Assembly (NCBI GenBank): GCA_965660935.1
Contig: CBFIBR010000013.1
Span: forward strand, 1 to 54,928
Source of the DNA: UBA1172 sp002457135
GTDB taxonomy: Bacteria > Pseudomonadota > Alphaproteobacteria > Puniceispirillales > UBA1172
Direction of reading: 5' to 3'
DNA: 54,928 nt
The position numbers were made by a program, and so were the translations under genes. Shown in pieces: positions 40,429 to 49,486 of this stretch; the stretch's first letter is position 1, and each line of letters opens with the position of its first letter. Under the pieces are notes generated by a model. The model worked only from the letters and a program-made list of their open reading frames with translations, was not told the origin of the DNA and did not search any database.

Positions 40429-42890
40429 AGCGGCAGGCTCGCCTGAAGCGGCGCCCCGTTGAACCCGTCCAGCGCTTCATCAATCAGCTCGGCTTCGAGT
40501 TCGGCCAGACTATCCTCCACGGCCGAGGCGGTGACACTCTCCCGCCCGACTTCCAGCATCAGCGGCATGGCGAGGGGGGAGACACGCTCAAGCGGGCGAA
40601 ACTCTATCCTGCCCTGGAACCGGGCCAGCATATCCGCCAGCCGCCTGATATCCGTCAGCCCCCTTGCGGCATCATCACGGGTGGCGCGGATCAGGATATG
40701 ATCAGGCTGGTGCCGCAGCAGCACATCATAGATCAGGTCTGAATTCATGGTCATCTGGCGGCCTGTCTTGGATACGCCCGGATGGGTTTTTTCAATCAGC
40801 CCGGCGATTGTCGCCACCACCCGAAACGATCGTTTCATCATCGTGCTTTCCTGCATCCATTCTTCGAGGTCATCCCCCAGCATATCGGGATCAAGCAGAT
40901 CATCAACCGACGTTACCGCCCTCAACCCCCAGACAGCCAGCGCATAGTCCGTGGCAACAAAGCCGATGGGGCGCAGACCGGCGCGTTCCATCCGCCGGGT
41001 CAGCAGCATGCCCAGCGTCTGATGCGCGTTGCGGCCCTCAAACCCGTAGATCACCAGAAAATGCTTGTTGGCGCGGGGAAAGGTTTCCACCAGCAGCCTC
41101 TCCGGGCTGGGCAGGGAGGATTTCCATTCCTGGATCGACAGCCATTGCCGGACCGGTTCAGGGTACTGGTGCCATGCCTCCCGGTCAGCGATCATGGCCC
41201 TGATGCGTTCCGCCAGATTGGTGGTCAGCGGCAACCGACCACCCGCATAGGCCGGAACCTTGGGTTCTGCGCCTGTGGCCAGTATCGCCTCCACCGTCAT
41301 CGTCCCCCTCATGCCGGTGAATTGCAGCACCCTGCCCGCAAAGATGAACGTATCCCCCGGCACCAGCGACTGCACGAAATATTCCTCAATCTTGCCGAGC
41401 TTGCCCAGCCCGCGCACCGCCAGCGTCAGGGTCTGGGTTTCGACAATCGTCCCGGCGTTGAGCCGCCATTGCAGGGCAACGCTGCGATGGGCAATCCGGT
41501 AGAAACCATCCCGCCCCTCGGCCAGTTTGTGATAGCGTTCATAGGCCTTGAGCGCGTAGCCGCCGGTGGTGACAAATTCCAGCACGGCATCAAAATCAGC
41601 GCGGCTCAAATGCCGGTAGGGATAGGCTGTGCAAACCTCCTGATAAAGGTCATCAGCCCGGAACGGATCAGCGATTGCCATCCCGACAACATGCTGGGCC
41701 AGTACATCAAGCCCGCCCGGATAATCCGGCGGATCATCCAGGAGGCCGGACCGGATATCGGCAATCGCGGCGTGGCATTCAAACACTTCGAACCGGTTGG
41801 CGGGGACCAGCACAGCACGGCTGATCAGATCATAGCGATGCCCGGACCGGCCGATCCGTTGCAGCAATCGGGCCGTGCCTTTGGGTGCGCCGACCTGGAT
41901 CACCAGATCGATATCAGCCCAGTCAATGCCAAGATCGAGTGAGGCCGTGGCCACCACCGATCGCAACGCCCCTTTCGCCATGTGGTTTTCGACCTTGCGG
42001 CGCTGTTCGGTGGAAAGCGAGCCATGATGAATGCCGATGGGCAGGTTACTATCGTTGATGCGCCACAGCGACTGAAACAGGATTTCCGCCTGCGCCCTGG
42101 TGTTGACGAAAACCAGCGTGGTCCGGTTTGCCTCAATCAGCCGGAAGATATCCTCCACCGCCCATGATGCGGAATGGCCTGACCATGGCAGCTCGGCATC
42201 CCTGGTCAGAACGCTGATTTCAGGTTCAATCCCGGCAGAAGCCCTGATCACGGCAACCTGTTCCACATCGGGGTTGAGCCAGCCCCGCAACGCATCAGGA
42301 TTGGCGACCGTGGCCGACAGGCCGACAACGCGCATCCCGGGGGCAAGCCTGCGGAGCCGTGACAGCGACAGCGATAACAGATCACCGCGCTTGTTCCCGG
42401 CGAGGGCATGCAACTCATCCAGCACCACCCGCCTGACCCCCTTGAAAATAGTGGCCGCATCAGGCCAGGTCAGCATCATTTCCAGCGATTCAGGCGTTGT
42501 CATCAACACCTGGGGCGGGTTTTCGCGCTGACGCTTGCGCTTGGCCTGGGGGGTATCACCGGTGCGGGTCTCGGCCCTGATATCCAGCCCCATTTCACGG
42601 ATCGGGATAGCAAGGTTGCGTTCGATATCCACCGCCAGTGCCTTGAGGGGGGAGATATAGATCGTGTGCAGGCTGTCCTCAGCGTCAGGGGCGGAAAGCT
42701 CAATCAGGCTGGGCAGGAACCCTGCCATGGTCTTGCCTGTTCCGGTCGGGGCCACCAGCAGGGCGGAACGGCCATCCCTGTCGGCCTCCACCATGGCGAC
42801 CTGATGGGGGTGGATCATCCAGCCACGGGTTTCAAACCACGCCTCAAACGAGGCGGGGATCAGGCTGCTGTCATGAAAGAGATCAGGCAT
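40425..42890 (-). CDS. lhr: Lhr-type DEXH-box helicase, ligase-associated
   Basis: An 821-residue superfamily-2 helicase of the Lhr-core group, which tracks on single-stranded DNA and unwinds duplexes during repair. The Walker A motif is APTGTGKT at 47-54. Walker B is VLDELHAL (a DEXH form), motif III SATVANP, and motif VI QRIGRSGHR. The Lhr-specific winged-helix and C-terminal core (GFEGRNAHQTLGMLLTRRM) follow. The short length shows the Lhr-core form without the large C-terminal extension. It heads a six-gene minus-strand run. Confidence 0.95.
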   Translation of the reverse strand: MPDLFHDSSLIPASFEAWFETRGWMIHPHQVAMVEADRDGRSALLVAPTGTGKTMAGFLPSLIELSAPDAEDSLHTIYISPLKALAVDIERNLAIPIREMGLDIRAETRTGDTPQAKRKRQRENPPQVLMTTPESLEMMLTWPDAATIFKGVRRVVLDELHALAGNKRGDLLSLSLSRLRRLAPGMRVVGLSATVANPDALRGWLNPDVEQVAVIRASAGIEPEISVLTRDAELPWSGHSASWAVEDIFRLIEANRTTLVFVNTRAQAEILFQSLWRINDSNLPIGIHHGSLSTEQRRKVENHMAKGALRSVVATASLDLGIDWADIDLVIQVGAPKGTARLLQRIGRSGHRYDLISRAVLVPANRFEVFECHAAIADIRSGLLDDPPDYPGGLDVLAQHVVGMAIADPFRADDLYQEVCTAYPYRHLSRADFDAVLEFVTTGGYALKAYERYHKLAEGRDGFYRIAHRSVALQWRLNAGTIVETQTLTLAVRGLGKLGKIEEYFVQSLVPGDTFIFAGRVLQFTGMRGTMTVEAILATGAEPKVPAYAGGRLPLTTNLAERIRAMIADREAWHQYPEPVRQWLSIQEWKSSLPSPERLLVETFPRANKHFLVIYGFEGRNAHQTLGMLLTRRMERAGLRPIGFVATDYALAVWGLRAVTSVDDLLDPDMLGDDLEEWMQESTMMKRSFRVVATIAGLIEKTHPGVSKTGRQMTMNSDLIYDVLLRHQPDHILIRATRDDAARGLTDIRRLADMLARFQGRIEFRPLERVSPLAMPLMLEVGRESVTASAVEDSLAELEAELIDEALDGFNGAPLQASLPL

Positions 42891-43012
42891 GGAGTGGAAA
42901 CCGGCTTGCTGTTGTCATGATTAAAATTATGTATAGTTAGTCCGAAGGCAAGCATCAGCCGACATCCATGTGGAGAAACCGGTGCAGAATAACGAATAAA
43001 GAAAGCAGCATC

Positions 43013-43699
43013 ATGATCGACCTCTACTTCTGGCCAACCCCGAATGGCCGAAAAATCAGCATCGCGTTGGAAGAGCTTGGACTGGAATACACCCTCAAAC
43101 CCGTCAACATCGGCAAGGGTGACCAGTTTGACCCCGGCTTTCTGGCCTTCAGCCCGAACAACCGGATGCCCGCCATCATCGACCATAATGATGATACGGG
43201 CGGCGATCCCCAGCCTGTGTTTGATAGCGGGGCCATCCTGCTCTACCTCGCGGAGAAGACAGGCAAGCTGATCCCCGCCGATCACCGAAAGCGGATCAGC
43301 ACCATCGAATGGCTGATGTGGCAGATGAGCGGGGTTGGCCCGATGCTGGGGCAGGCCCATCATTTCAACCACTACGCCAAGGAAAAAATCCCCTACGCCA
43401 TGGAACGCTATTCGAATGAATCAAACCGGCTCTATGGCGTGATGGATCGCCGCCTTGCCGATCATGAATGGCTCGCCGGTGATGAATACACCATCGCCGA
43501 TATCGCCGTTTTTCCGTGGACCCGCACCTATGAACGCCAGGGCGTGGCCATTGACGATTACCCCAATGTCGAACGCTGGCGGCAGACCATGCTCAGCCGT
43601 GATGCGGTGGAACGCGGCATGAAGGCCGGGTCCGAATGGACCAGCGACCTGCGCGCCCTCGATACCGACGAATGGAAGAAACTCTTCGGCAGCAAGTAA
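43013..43699 (+). CDS. Glutathione S-transferase (YfcG/YghU-like)
   Basis: A 228-residue GST. The N-terminal thioredoxin-fold domain (LYFWPTPNGRKISIALEELG; FDSGAILLYLAEKTGKL) is followed by an all-alpha domain (WLMWQMSGVGPMLGQAHHFNHY; EYTIADIAVFPW). The Thr/Asn pair near residue 9 in place of Tyr/Ser/Cys fits the nu-class disulfide-bond oxidoreductases. The next gene starts inside its stop codon (TAATG), so it is fixed between the two arms of the repair cluster. Confidence 0.9.
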   Translation: MIDLYFWPTPNGRKISIALEELGLEYTLKPVNIGKGDQFDPGFLAFSPNNRMPAIIDHNDDTGGDPQPVFDSGAILLYLAEKTGKLIPADHRKRISTIEWLMWQMSGVGPMLGQAHHFNHYAKEKIPYAMERYSNESNRLYGVMDRRLADHEWLAGDEYTIADIAVFPWTRTYERQGVAIDDYPNVERWRQTMLSRDAVERGMKAGSEWTSDLRALDTDEWKKLFGSK

Positions 43700-44730
43700 T
43701 GGGTTCAGCGGACGGCATTGATCAATGGATCAGACCAGGCCCAAACGGGCTTGAGGTCAATGCCGGGGCGCGGTTTCATATTGATGCCCTGAGGGCGAGC
43801 GAGTGCGTGGTGGTCACCCACGGTCACGCCGATCATGCCCGCCCCGGCCATGGACGCGTTATCGCCACCCCGGAAACCCTTGCCATCATGGCGGCGCGAT
43901 ATGGCGAAAACTTCACCGCCGAGGCAACGCCCCTGCCCTATCATCAGGACATGGTGCTGGGTGATACCACGATCAGGCTGGTTCCGGCGGGGCATGTGCT
44001 GGGCAGCGCGCAGGTGGTGATTGATCATAACGGCCAGCGGGTGGTGGTTTCCGGTGACTACAAGCGCAAGGCCGACCCGACCTGCACCGCGTTTGAGCCG
44101 GTGGAATGTGATGTTTTCATCACCGAGGCGACCTTTGCCCTGCCTGTCTTCAGCCATCCCGACCCTGAAACCGAGATAGCAAAGCTGCTGTCATCGCTGC
44201 GGCTGTTCCCTGAACGCTGTCATGTTATCGGTGCCTATTCACTGGGCAAGGCGCAACGGCTGATCGCGCTCATCCGCCAGGCTGGCTATGACCAGCCGAT
44301 CTATTTGCATGGCGCCCAGCAGAAACTGTGCCAGCTCTATCAGGACCTCGGCATCGACCTTGGTGAGCTGAAACCCGCCACCGCCGGGGAAAAGGGCAAA
44401 CCGCGTGAAGACCTTGCCGGGCAGATTGTCATTGCCCCGCCCTCTGCGCTTGCGGATAAATGGTCACGCCGCCTGCCTGACCCGCTGGTGGTGATGGCCT
44501 CTGGCTGGATGCAGATCAGGCAACGCGCCAAGCAATCCGGCGTTGAGCTTCCGCTTATCCTTTCGGATCATGCTGACTGGGCTGACCTGATCCGCACAAT
44601 CGATGATGTCGCCCCGGCCGAAGTCTGGGTCACCCATGGCCGGGAGGAGGCCCTGATCAGGGCGCTTGCGCTCAAGGGGGTCAAGGCTCGCGCCCTGTCA
44701 CTGATCGGCTATGAGGATGATGCCGAATGA
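43699..44730 (+). CDS. Ligase-associated DNA exonuclease (metallo-beta-lactamase fold)
   Basis: A 343-residue beta-lactamase/beta-CASP-type nuclease related to SNM1/CPSF73, acting with the ATP ligase in repair. The metal motif is THGHADHARPG (His41, His43, Asp45, His46). Later ligand regions are GHVLGSAQV, VVSGDYKRKADPT, VITEATFALP and SDHADWADL. The ATG at 43699 overlaps the GST stop. A longer reading from 43636 would lie inside GST and has no ribosome site. Its stop overlaps the ligase start by four bases. Confidence 0.92.
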   Translation: MGSADGIDQWIRPGPNGLEVNAGARFHIDALRASECVVVTHGHADHARPGHGRVIATPETLAIMAARYGENFTAEATPLPYHQDMVLGDTTIRLVPAGHVLGSAQVVIDHNGQRVVVSGDYKRKADPTCTAFEPVECDVFITEATFALPVFSHPDPETEIAKLLSSLRLFPERCHVIGAYSLGKAQRLIALIRQAGYDQPIYLHGAQQKLCQLYQDLGIDLGELKPATAGEKGKPREDLAGQIVIAPPSALADKWSRRLPDPLVVMASGWMQIRQRAKQSGVELPLILSDHADWADLIRTIDDVAPAEVWVTHGREEALIRALALKGVKARALSLIGYEDDAE

Positions 44731-46319
44731 TCCATTTTGCGACACTGCTTGAACGTCTCCTGTTTGCGCCGCGCCGGAACACCAAGCTGGCCTGGATCAG
44801 CACATGGCTTACCGAATGCCCACCGGCTGACCGCGGCTGGGGAGTGGCGGCGATGGCGGGTGATCTGGATCTCGGTCGGGTCAAGCATGGCGTGGTGAGG
44901 GCGCTGGCAAGGCGCGTTCTGGATGAAGAGCTGTTTGCCCAGAGCTATGATTTCGTCGGTGATCTGGCGGAAACCACCGCGCTGATCTGGCCTCAACATC
45001 ATGATGATAACCTGAGGCCGAATAGCCAGGCACCGTCCCTTGAGGATGTTGTCCTCACCTTGCAGGGGGCCAGCCCTGATGAGGCCGAGGACCATCTGGC
45101 CGGATGGCTGGACCGGCTCGATGTCACCGGGCGGTGGGGGCTGCTCAAGCTGGTGACAGGCGGCCTCAGGGTCGGGGTGTCAGCGCGGATGCTGCGCCTT
45201 TCCCTGGCTGAGGCTTTCGGCAAGCCGGTTGAGGATATTGAGGAAATATGGCCGCTTATCACCCCGCCCTATGATGATCTTTTTGACTGGCTCGAAGACC
45301 GTGCAATGAGGCCATCGGCGGAGGACAGGGCCGTGTTCCGCCCGTTGATGCTGGCGCACCCGATGGATGATGCCATGGCGGCGACAGTCAGCCCGGGTGA
45401 TTTCCTCGTTGAATGGAAATGGGACGGGGCCAGGGTTCAGCTCGCCTCCGCGCCTGATGGGGTCAGGCTGTTCTCCCGTTCGGGTGATGCTATTGGCCCC
45501 GCCTTCCCCGAGCTGGTGGAGGGCATTGAATGGCAGGGCGTGCTGGATGGTGAATTGCTGGCCGGGACCCCTGATGCGGTCGAACCCTTTCAGCATTTGC
45601 AGCAACGGCTCAACCGCAAGAAGGCGAGCAAGACCCTGATCCGCAGCAGGCCGGTTTTCTTCCGTGCCTATGACATCCTCTTTGATGGCAAGACCGATCT
45701 TCGCCCCCTGCCGATTGAGGCCCGCCGTGACCGTCTGGCCGAGGTAATCAGGATGCTGGATCATCCGCTCTATGACACCTCGGCCGAGCTTCGTTTTTCC
45801 GGCCCCGGGGAGCTGGATGATCTGCGCGCCCAATGCCGGGAAGGCGGGCTGATCGAGGGCCTGATGCTGAAGGCGCGGGGCAGTGCCTATCAGCAGGGCC
45901 GTATCAAGGGTGTCTGGTACAAATGGAAACGCGATCCGCTGACCGCCGATGTGGTGCTGATGTATGCCCAGCGCGGCCACGGCAAGCGATCATCCTTTTA
46001 TTCCGATTACACGTTCGGGGTCTGGACCGGTGATGGGCCGGAAAAACAGCTGGTCCCTGTCGGCAAGGCCTATTCGGGGTTTACCGATGCTGAGCTGAAA
46101 AAACTGGATCAGTTTGTTCGCACCAGCACCACCAACCGGTTTGGCCCGGTCCGGGAGGTTGCCCCCACCATGGTGGTTGAGGTCGCCTTTGACAGCATTG
46201 CCCCTTCAAGCCGCCATAAATCCGGCCTCGCCATGCGCTTTCCCCGATTCGCCAGTATCCGCTGGGACAAACCGGCGGAACAGGCCGACACGCTCGAAAC
46301 CCTGAAAGCACTGACCTGA
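44727..46319 (+). CDS. ATP-dependent DNA ligase of the Lhr/PdeM/exonuclease cluster
   Basis: A 530-residue ATP ligase. An N-terminal DNA-binding domain (about 1-205) is followed by adenylation motif I EWKWDGARVQ, with the nucleophile Lys231. Later come FSRSGDAI, VLDGELLAG, LMLKARGSAYQQG and WYKWKRDP (motif V), then an OB domain ending in MRFPRF. This is the LigB/LigC-like stand-alone type, not the Ku-linked LigD. It is coupled to the exonuclease by an ATGA overlap. Confidence 0.94.
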   Translation: MIHFATLLERLLFAPRRNTKLAWISTWLTECPPADRGWGVAAMAGDLDLGRVKHGVVRALARRVLDEELFAQSYDFVGDLAETTALIWPQHHDDNLRPNSQAPSLEDVVLTLQGASPDEAEDHLAGWLDRLDVTGRWGLLKLVTGGLRVGVSARMLRLSLAEAFGKPVEDIEEIWPLITPPYDDLFDWLEDRAMRPSAEDRAVFRPLMLAHPMDDAMAATVSPGDFLVEWKWDGARVQLASAPDGVRLFSRSGDAIGPAFPELVEGIEWQGVLDGELLAGTPDAVEPFQHLQQRLNRKKASKTLIRSRPVFFRAYDILFDGKTDLRPLPIEARRDRLAEVIRMLDHPLYDTSAELRFSGPGELDDLRAQCREGGLIEGLMLKARGSAYQQGRIKGVWYKWKRDPLTADVVLMYAQRGHGKRSSFYSDYTFGVWTGDGPEKQLVPVGKAYSGFTDAELKKLDQFVRTSTTNRFGPVREVAPTMVVEVAFDSIAPSSRHKSGLAMRFPRFASIRWDKPAEQADTLETLKALT

Positions 46320-46354
46320 CTGTTAATCCGCCTGCCCTGCCCTAGATCAGGGGC

Positions 46355-47107
46355 ATGGACAATTCAGTATTTTACGCCGACCCGATGATCCCCAGCCTTG
46401 GTGAGGGGTTTTCCGCCGTGGTTGCCGGGGCAAGCGGCGGGATCGGGCAGGGGTTGTGCCGCAATCTCAGCATGAACCCGCTTTGTACCCGGCTCTATGC
46501 CTGCGCCCGCAACCCTGGCCCCGATGGTATCAGGCTCGATCTGGATGATGAGGCGAGCATCGAAGCCGCCGCCAGCAGGGTCGGCGCTGATGGTCAGCCC
46601 GCGCTCATCATCGGGGCGGTCGGGATGCTGCATGATCAGGACCGTGGCCGGATGCCCGAAAAATCGTTTCGTCACCTCAGCCATCAGGGCCTGATGGATT
46701 ACTACACCGCCAACTGCATTGCCCCCGCCATGCTGGCCAAGCATTTCCTGCCGCTGATCCCGCGCCGGGGCAAGGCAGTGTTTGCGCTGCTGTCAGCACG
46801 GGTCGGCAGCATCACCGATAACGGCAAGGGCGGCTGGCATGGCTATCGTGCCGCCAAGGCAGGGCTGAACATGATGATCCGCAATTTTTCGCTCGAAATG
46901 CGGTTGCGCAATCCTGATGCTGTGGTCATCGGGTTGCATCCCGGTACGGTTGCAACCGGCCTGTCGGAACCGTTCAGGGGCATGGTGAGCCACGATATTT
47001 TCACCCCTGATGAAGCGGCCGGGCATCTGCTGGCGGTAATAGATGCCGCCGGGCCAGATCAATCCGGCCACCAGCTGGACTGGAAGGGCGAGATCATCCC
47101 CGGCTGA
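46355..47107 (+). CDS. Short-chain dehydrogenase, C-factor-like
   Basis: A 250-residue SDR with the cofactor motif AGASGGIGQGL near 24-34, LSARVGSITDN for the catalytic Ser region and YRAAKAGLN for Tyr-x-x-x-Lys. A DNGKGGWHGYRAAKAG segment is typical of the CsgA/C-factor subgroup. AGGGG precedes the ATG. It follows the ligase by 35 bp. No clear partner indicates its substrate. Confidence 0.85.
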   Translation: MDNSVFYADPMIPSLGEGFSAVVAGASGGIGQGLCRNLSMNPLCTRLYACARNPGPDGIRLDLDDEASIEAAASRVGADGQPALIIGAVGMLHDQDRGRMPEKSFRHLSHQGLMDYYTANCIAPAMLAKHFLPLIPRRGKAVFALLSARVGSITDNGKGGWHGYRAAKAGLNMMIRNFSLEMRLRNPDAVVIGLHPGTVATGLSEPFRGMVSHDIFTPDEAAGHLLAVIDAAGPDQSGHQLDWKGEIIPG

Positions 47108-47120
47108 AGCAGGTGATCCC

Positions 47121-48359
47121 TTATTCTTGAGGGGCAGGCAGGCGGGCGACACCGATGGTGGTGATCAGCAGGAACAGCGCCGATCCGATCAGGCAAGCCT
47201 CAATCCCGCCAAACTGGTAGAGCAACCCTGAAAGGAACGTGCCAACCAGCCTGCCCGCGGCATTGGCGGCATAGTAGAAACCGATATCTTCAGCCGCCTT
47301 CTTGCTGCCGGCAAAAGCCACGATCAGGTATGAATGGAGCGAGGAGTTAACCGCAAAGGCAAAGCCGAACACCATCAGCCCGGTGACCAGCACCGTGACC
47401 GCAGGCCCCATGGGCATGGCCAGCACTATGGCCACCGGCACCAGCATCAGCCCACCAGCCCAGACCATCGCGGCCAGGGCCGGATGCCCGATCAGGCGGC
47501 GCGATGCGGCAACCAGTTCAGGGGCAAGCCCCTGAATGATGCCATAACCGATTGTCCAGAGCGCAAGAAACCCGCCAACCTGCCAGAAACCCCAGCCATT
47601 GGCGTAGAGAAAGACAGGCAGGCCGACCACAAACCAGATATCCCTCGCCCCGAAGAGAAAGACCCGCGCCAGCGCGAGCATGTTGACCGCCGGGGTTTTG
47701 CTGAACAGCTCCCTCACGCTGCGTGATGCTGTCCCGACCCCGAGATGCCCCGGCAGACTGAGGCTGATCAGCACGGCAATGACGGCCAGCAGGCCAGCCA
47801 TCAGCCATAGCCCGTGCTGGAACCCGATGCCGGTCAGCATGACACCGCCAAGAAAGAAACCAAGCCCCTTCATGGCGTTTTTGGAGCCGGTGAACCATGC
47901 CACCCAGCGGAACAGCCGGTCATCGCCCTCAACCGACACAACCTTGATGGCGGATTTTGAGGCGGTCTTGGTGATATCCTTGGCCAGCCCGGCGATGCCC
48001 TGTGCCGCCAGCACCCATAGTACCGAGGCGAGCGCCCCGATGGACGGGTCCAGAAACGACAGCAGCAACAGCCCCGTGATCTGCACCACCATGCCCAGCA
48101 CCAGCATCCGGGTAATGCCAAAACGTGTCGCCATCCAGCCGCCGCCAAGATTGGCGACAATCCCCGCCGCCTCATACAGCAGGAACAACAGGGCCAGCGT
48201 GAAGGGCGAATAGCCAAGCGAGAAAAAATGAAACAGCACGAGGATGCGCAAAGCCCCGTCAGACAGGGTAAAACCCCAATAGGACAGCGTGACAATCAGG
48301 TATTGGGTCATGGACCCTGATGAGGGTCTGGGCGGGTTATCGGGAGTATCCTGCATCAT
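47121..48359 (-). CDS. arsJ: ArsJ, organoarsenical efflux permease (MFS)
   Basis: A 412-residue major-facilitator transporter with 11-12 hydrophobic segments. ArsJ-like parts are YLIVTLSYWGFTLSDGALRILVLFHF, SPFTLALLFLLYEAAG, and GLAKDITKTASKSAIKVV between the halves. ArsJ exports 1-arseno-3-phosphoglycerate made by a dedicated GAPDH. That GAPDH lies directly upstream and its stop overlaps the arsJ ATG by four bases, which strongly supports the call. Confidence 0.92.
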   Translation of the reverse strand: MMQDTPDNPPRPSSGSMTQYLIVTLSYWGFTLSDGALRILVLFHFFSLGYSPFTLALLFLLYEAAGIVANLGGGWMATRFGITRMLVLGMVVQITGLLLLSFLDPSIGALASVLWVLAAQGIAGLAKDITKTASKSAIKVVSVEGDDRLFRWVAWFTGSKNAMKGLGFFLGGVMLTGIGFQHGLWLMAGLLAVIAVLISLSLPGHLGVGTASRSVRELFSKTPAVNMLALARVFLFGARDIWFVVGLPVFLYANGWGFWQVGGFLALWTIGYGIIQGLAPELVAASRRLIGHPALAAMVWAGGLMLVPVAIVLAMPMGPAVTVLVTGLMVFGFAFAVNSSLHSYLIVAFAGSKKAAEDIGFYYAANAAGRLVGTFLSGLLYQFGGIEACLIGSALFLLITTIGVARLPAPQE

Positions 48360-49396
48360 GCCTCAAGGCTGATCATTTTTGCCGCAAGGTCAACCATCCG
48401 GCATGAATACCCCAGCTCATTATCATACCAGGCGTAGATTTTCAGCATCGTGCCATCGGTCACCATGGTGCTGGGGGCATCGACAATCGTGCTGCGGGTA
48501 TCATTGGCGTAATCGGCTGAAACAAGGGGGCGTTCCTCATACCCGAGGATACCGGCCAGCTCACCTTCGGCGGCGGCTTTCATGAGGCTGTTGACCTCAT
48601 CCGCCGAGGTCGGGCGGGCGGTTTCAAAAACAAGATCGGTGAGGCTGGCATTCAGCACAGGCACACGCACGGCATGGCCGTTGAGCTTGCCCTCGAGTTC
48701 GGGATAGATCAGCGCAATGGCCTTGGCACTGCCCGTGGTGGTGGGGATCAGCGATGACATGGCTGATCGCGCCCGCCTCAAATCCTTGTGCGGGGCATCA
48801 ATGACAACATTGGTGTTGGTCGGATCATGGATGGTGGTGATCTGGCCATGGCGGATGCCGATGTGATCGTGAATGACCTTGACCACCGGGGCAATGCAGT
48901 TGGTGGTGCAGGATGCCGCCGTCACCAGCCGGTGCTGCCGGGGATCATAGAGATGATCATTGACCCCGACCACGATGTTGAGCGCGGATGGATCCTTGAC
49001 CGGGGCCGCCACGACAACGCGCTTGACCCCCCTATCGAAATACCCCTGGAGCGTATCCGGGGTCAGGAACTTGCCGCTGCATTCCAGCACCATTTCAACA
49101 CCGGCGGCGGCCCAGTCCACCTCACCCGGGGTGGCGGCATCGGTAAAGCCCATGCGGCGGCCATCAATGGTGATGCCGGTTTCATTATGGCTGATATCGG
49201 CACGCCAGCGGCGATGGATGGTATCAAATTCAAGCAGATGCGCTGTCGTCGCGGCCCCGCCCTTGATCTCATTGAGGTGGACGACATCAAGTCGGGTGCC
49301 GGTGTTTCTGTCAGCCTGATCGCGCTCAACCCCGCCAAGGGCATCGCGCAGGGCAAGGCGACCGATACGCCCCATTCCATTGATTCCGATTTTCAT
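48356..49396 (-). CDS. ArsJ-associated glyceraldehyde-3-phosphate dehydrogenase
   Basis: A 346-residue GAPDH that can use arsenate in place of phosphate to form 1-arseno-3-phosphoglycerate for export by ArsJ. It shows INGMGRIGR, catalytic Cys163 in AASCTTNC and His190. The segment after His190 reads HDPTNTNVVIDAPHKD, where the metabolic copy in this window has HSYTTDQRLLDNSHKD. An inserted loop (about residues 20-35) also marks the arsenate type. GAGGTGG lies five bases before the ATG at 49396. No arsR or arsC lies in the window. Confidence 0.92.
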   Translation of the reverse strand: MKIGINGMGRIGRLALRDALGGVERDQADRNTGTRLDVVHLNEIKGGAATTAHLLEFDTIHRRWRADISHNETGITIDGRRMGFTDAATPGEVDWAAAGVEMVLECSGKFLTPDTLQGYFDRGVKRVVVAAPVKDPSALNIVVGVNDHLYDPRQHRLVTAASCTTNCIAPVVKVIHDHIGIRHGQITTIHDPTNTNVVIDAPHKDLRRARSAMSSLIPTTTGSAKAIALIYPELEGKLNGHAVRVPVLNASLTDLVFETARPTSADEVNSLMKAAAEGELAGILGYEERPLVSADYANDTRSTIVDAPSTMVTDGTMLKIYAWYDNELGYSCRMVDLAAKMISLEA

Positions 49397-49486
49397 TTTC
49401 ACCACCTCTGCGTATCATGAGATCAATAAATGGATATTATTTCATTTCCATTACACTGCGTGCATCAAGAGGGAAAGGAATAGAAG

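Noticed and set aside
40782..41942. A 386-codon open frame inside lhr on the plus strand
   Set aside because: It is antisense to a complete helicase gene, shows no domain, and reflects codon bias in GC-rich DNA.
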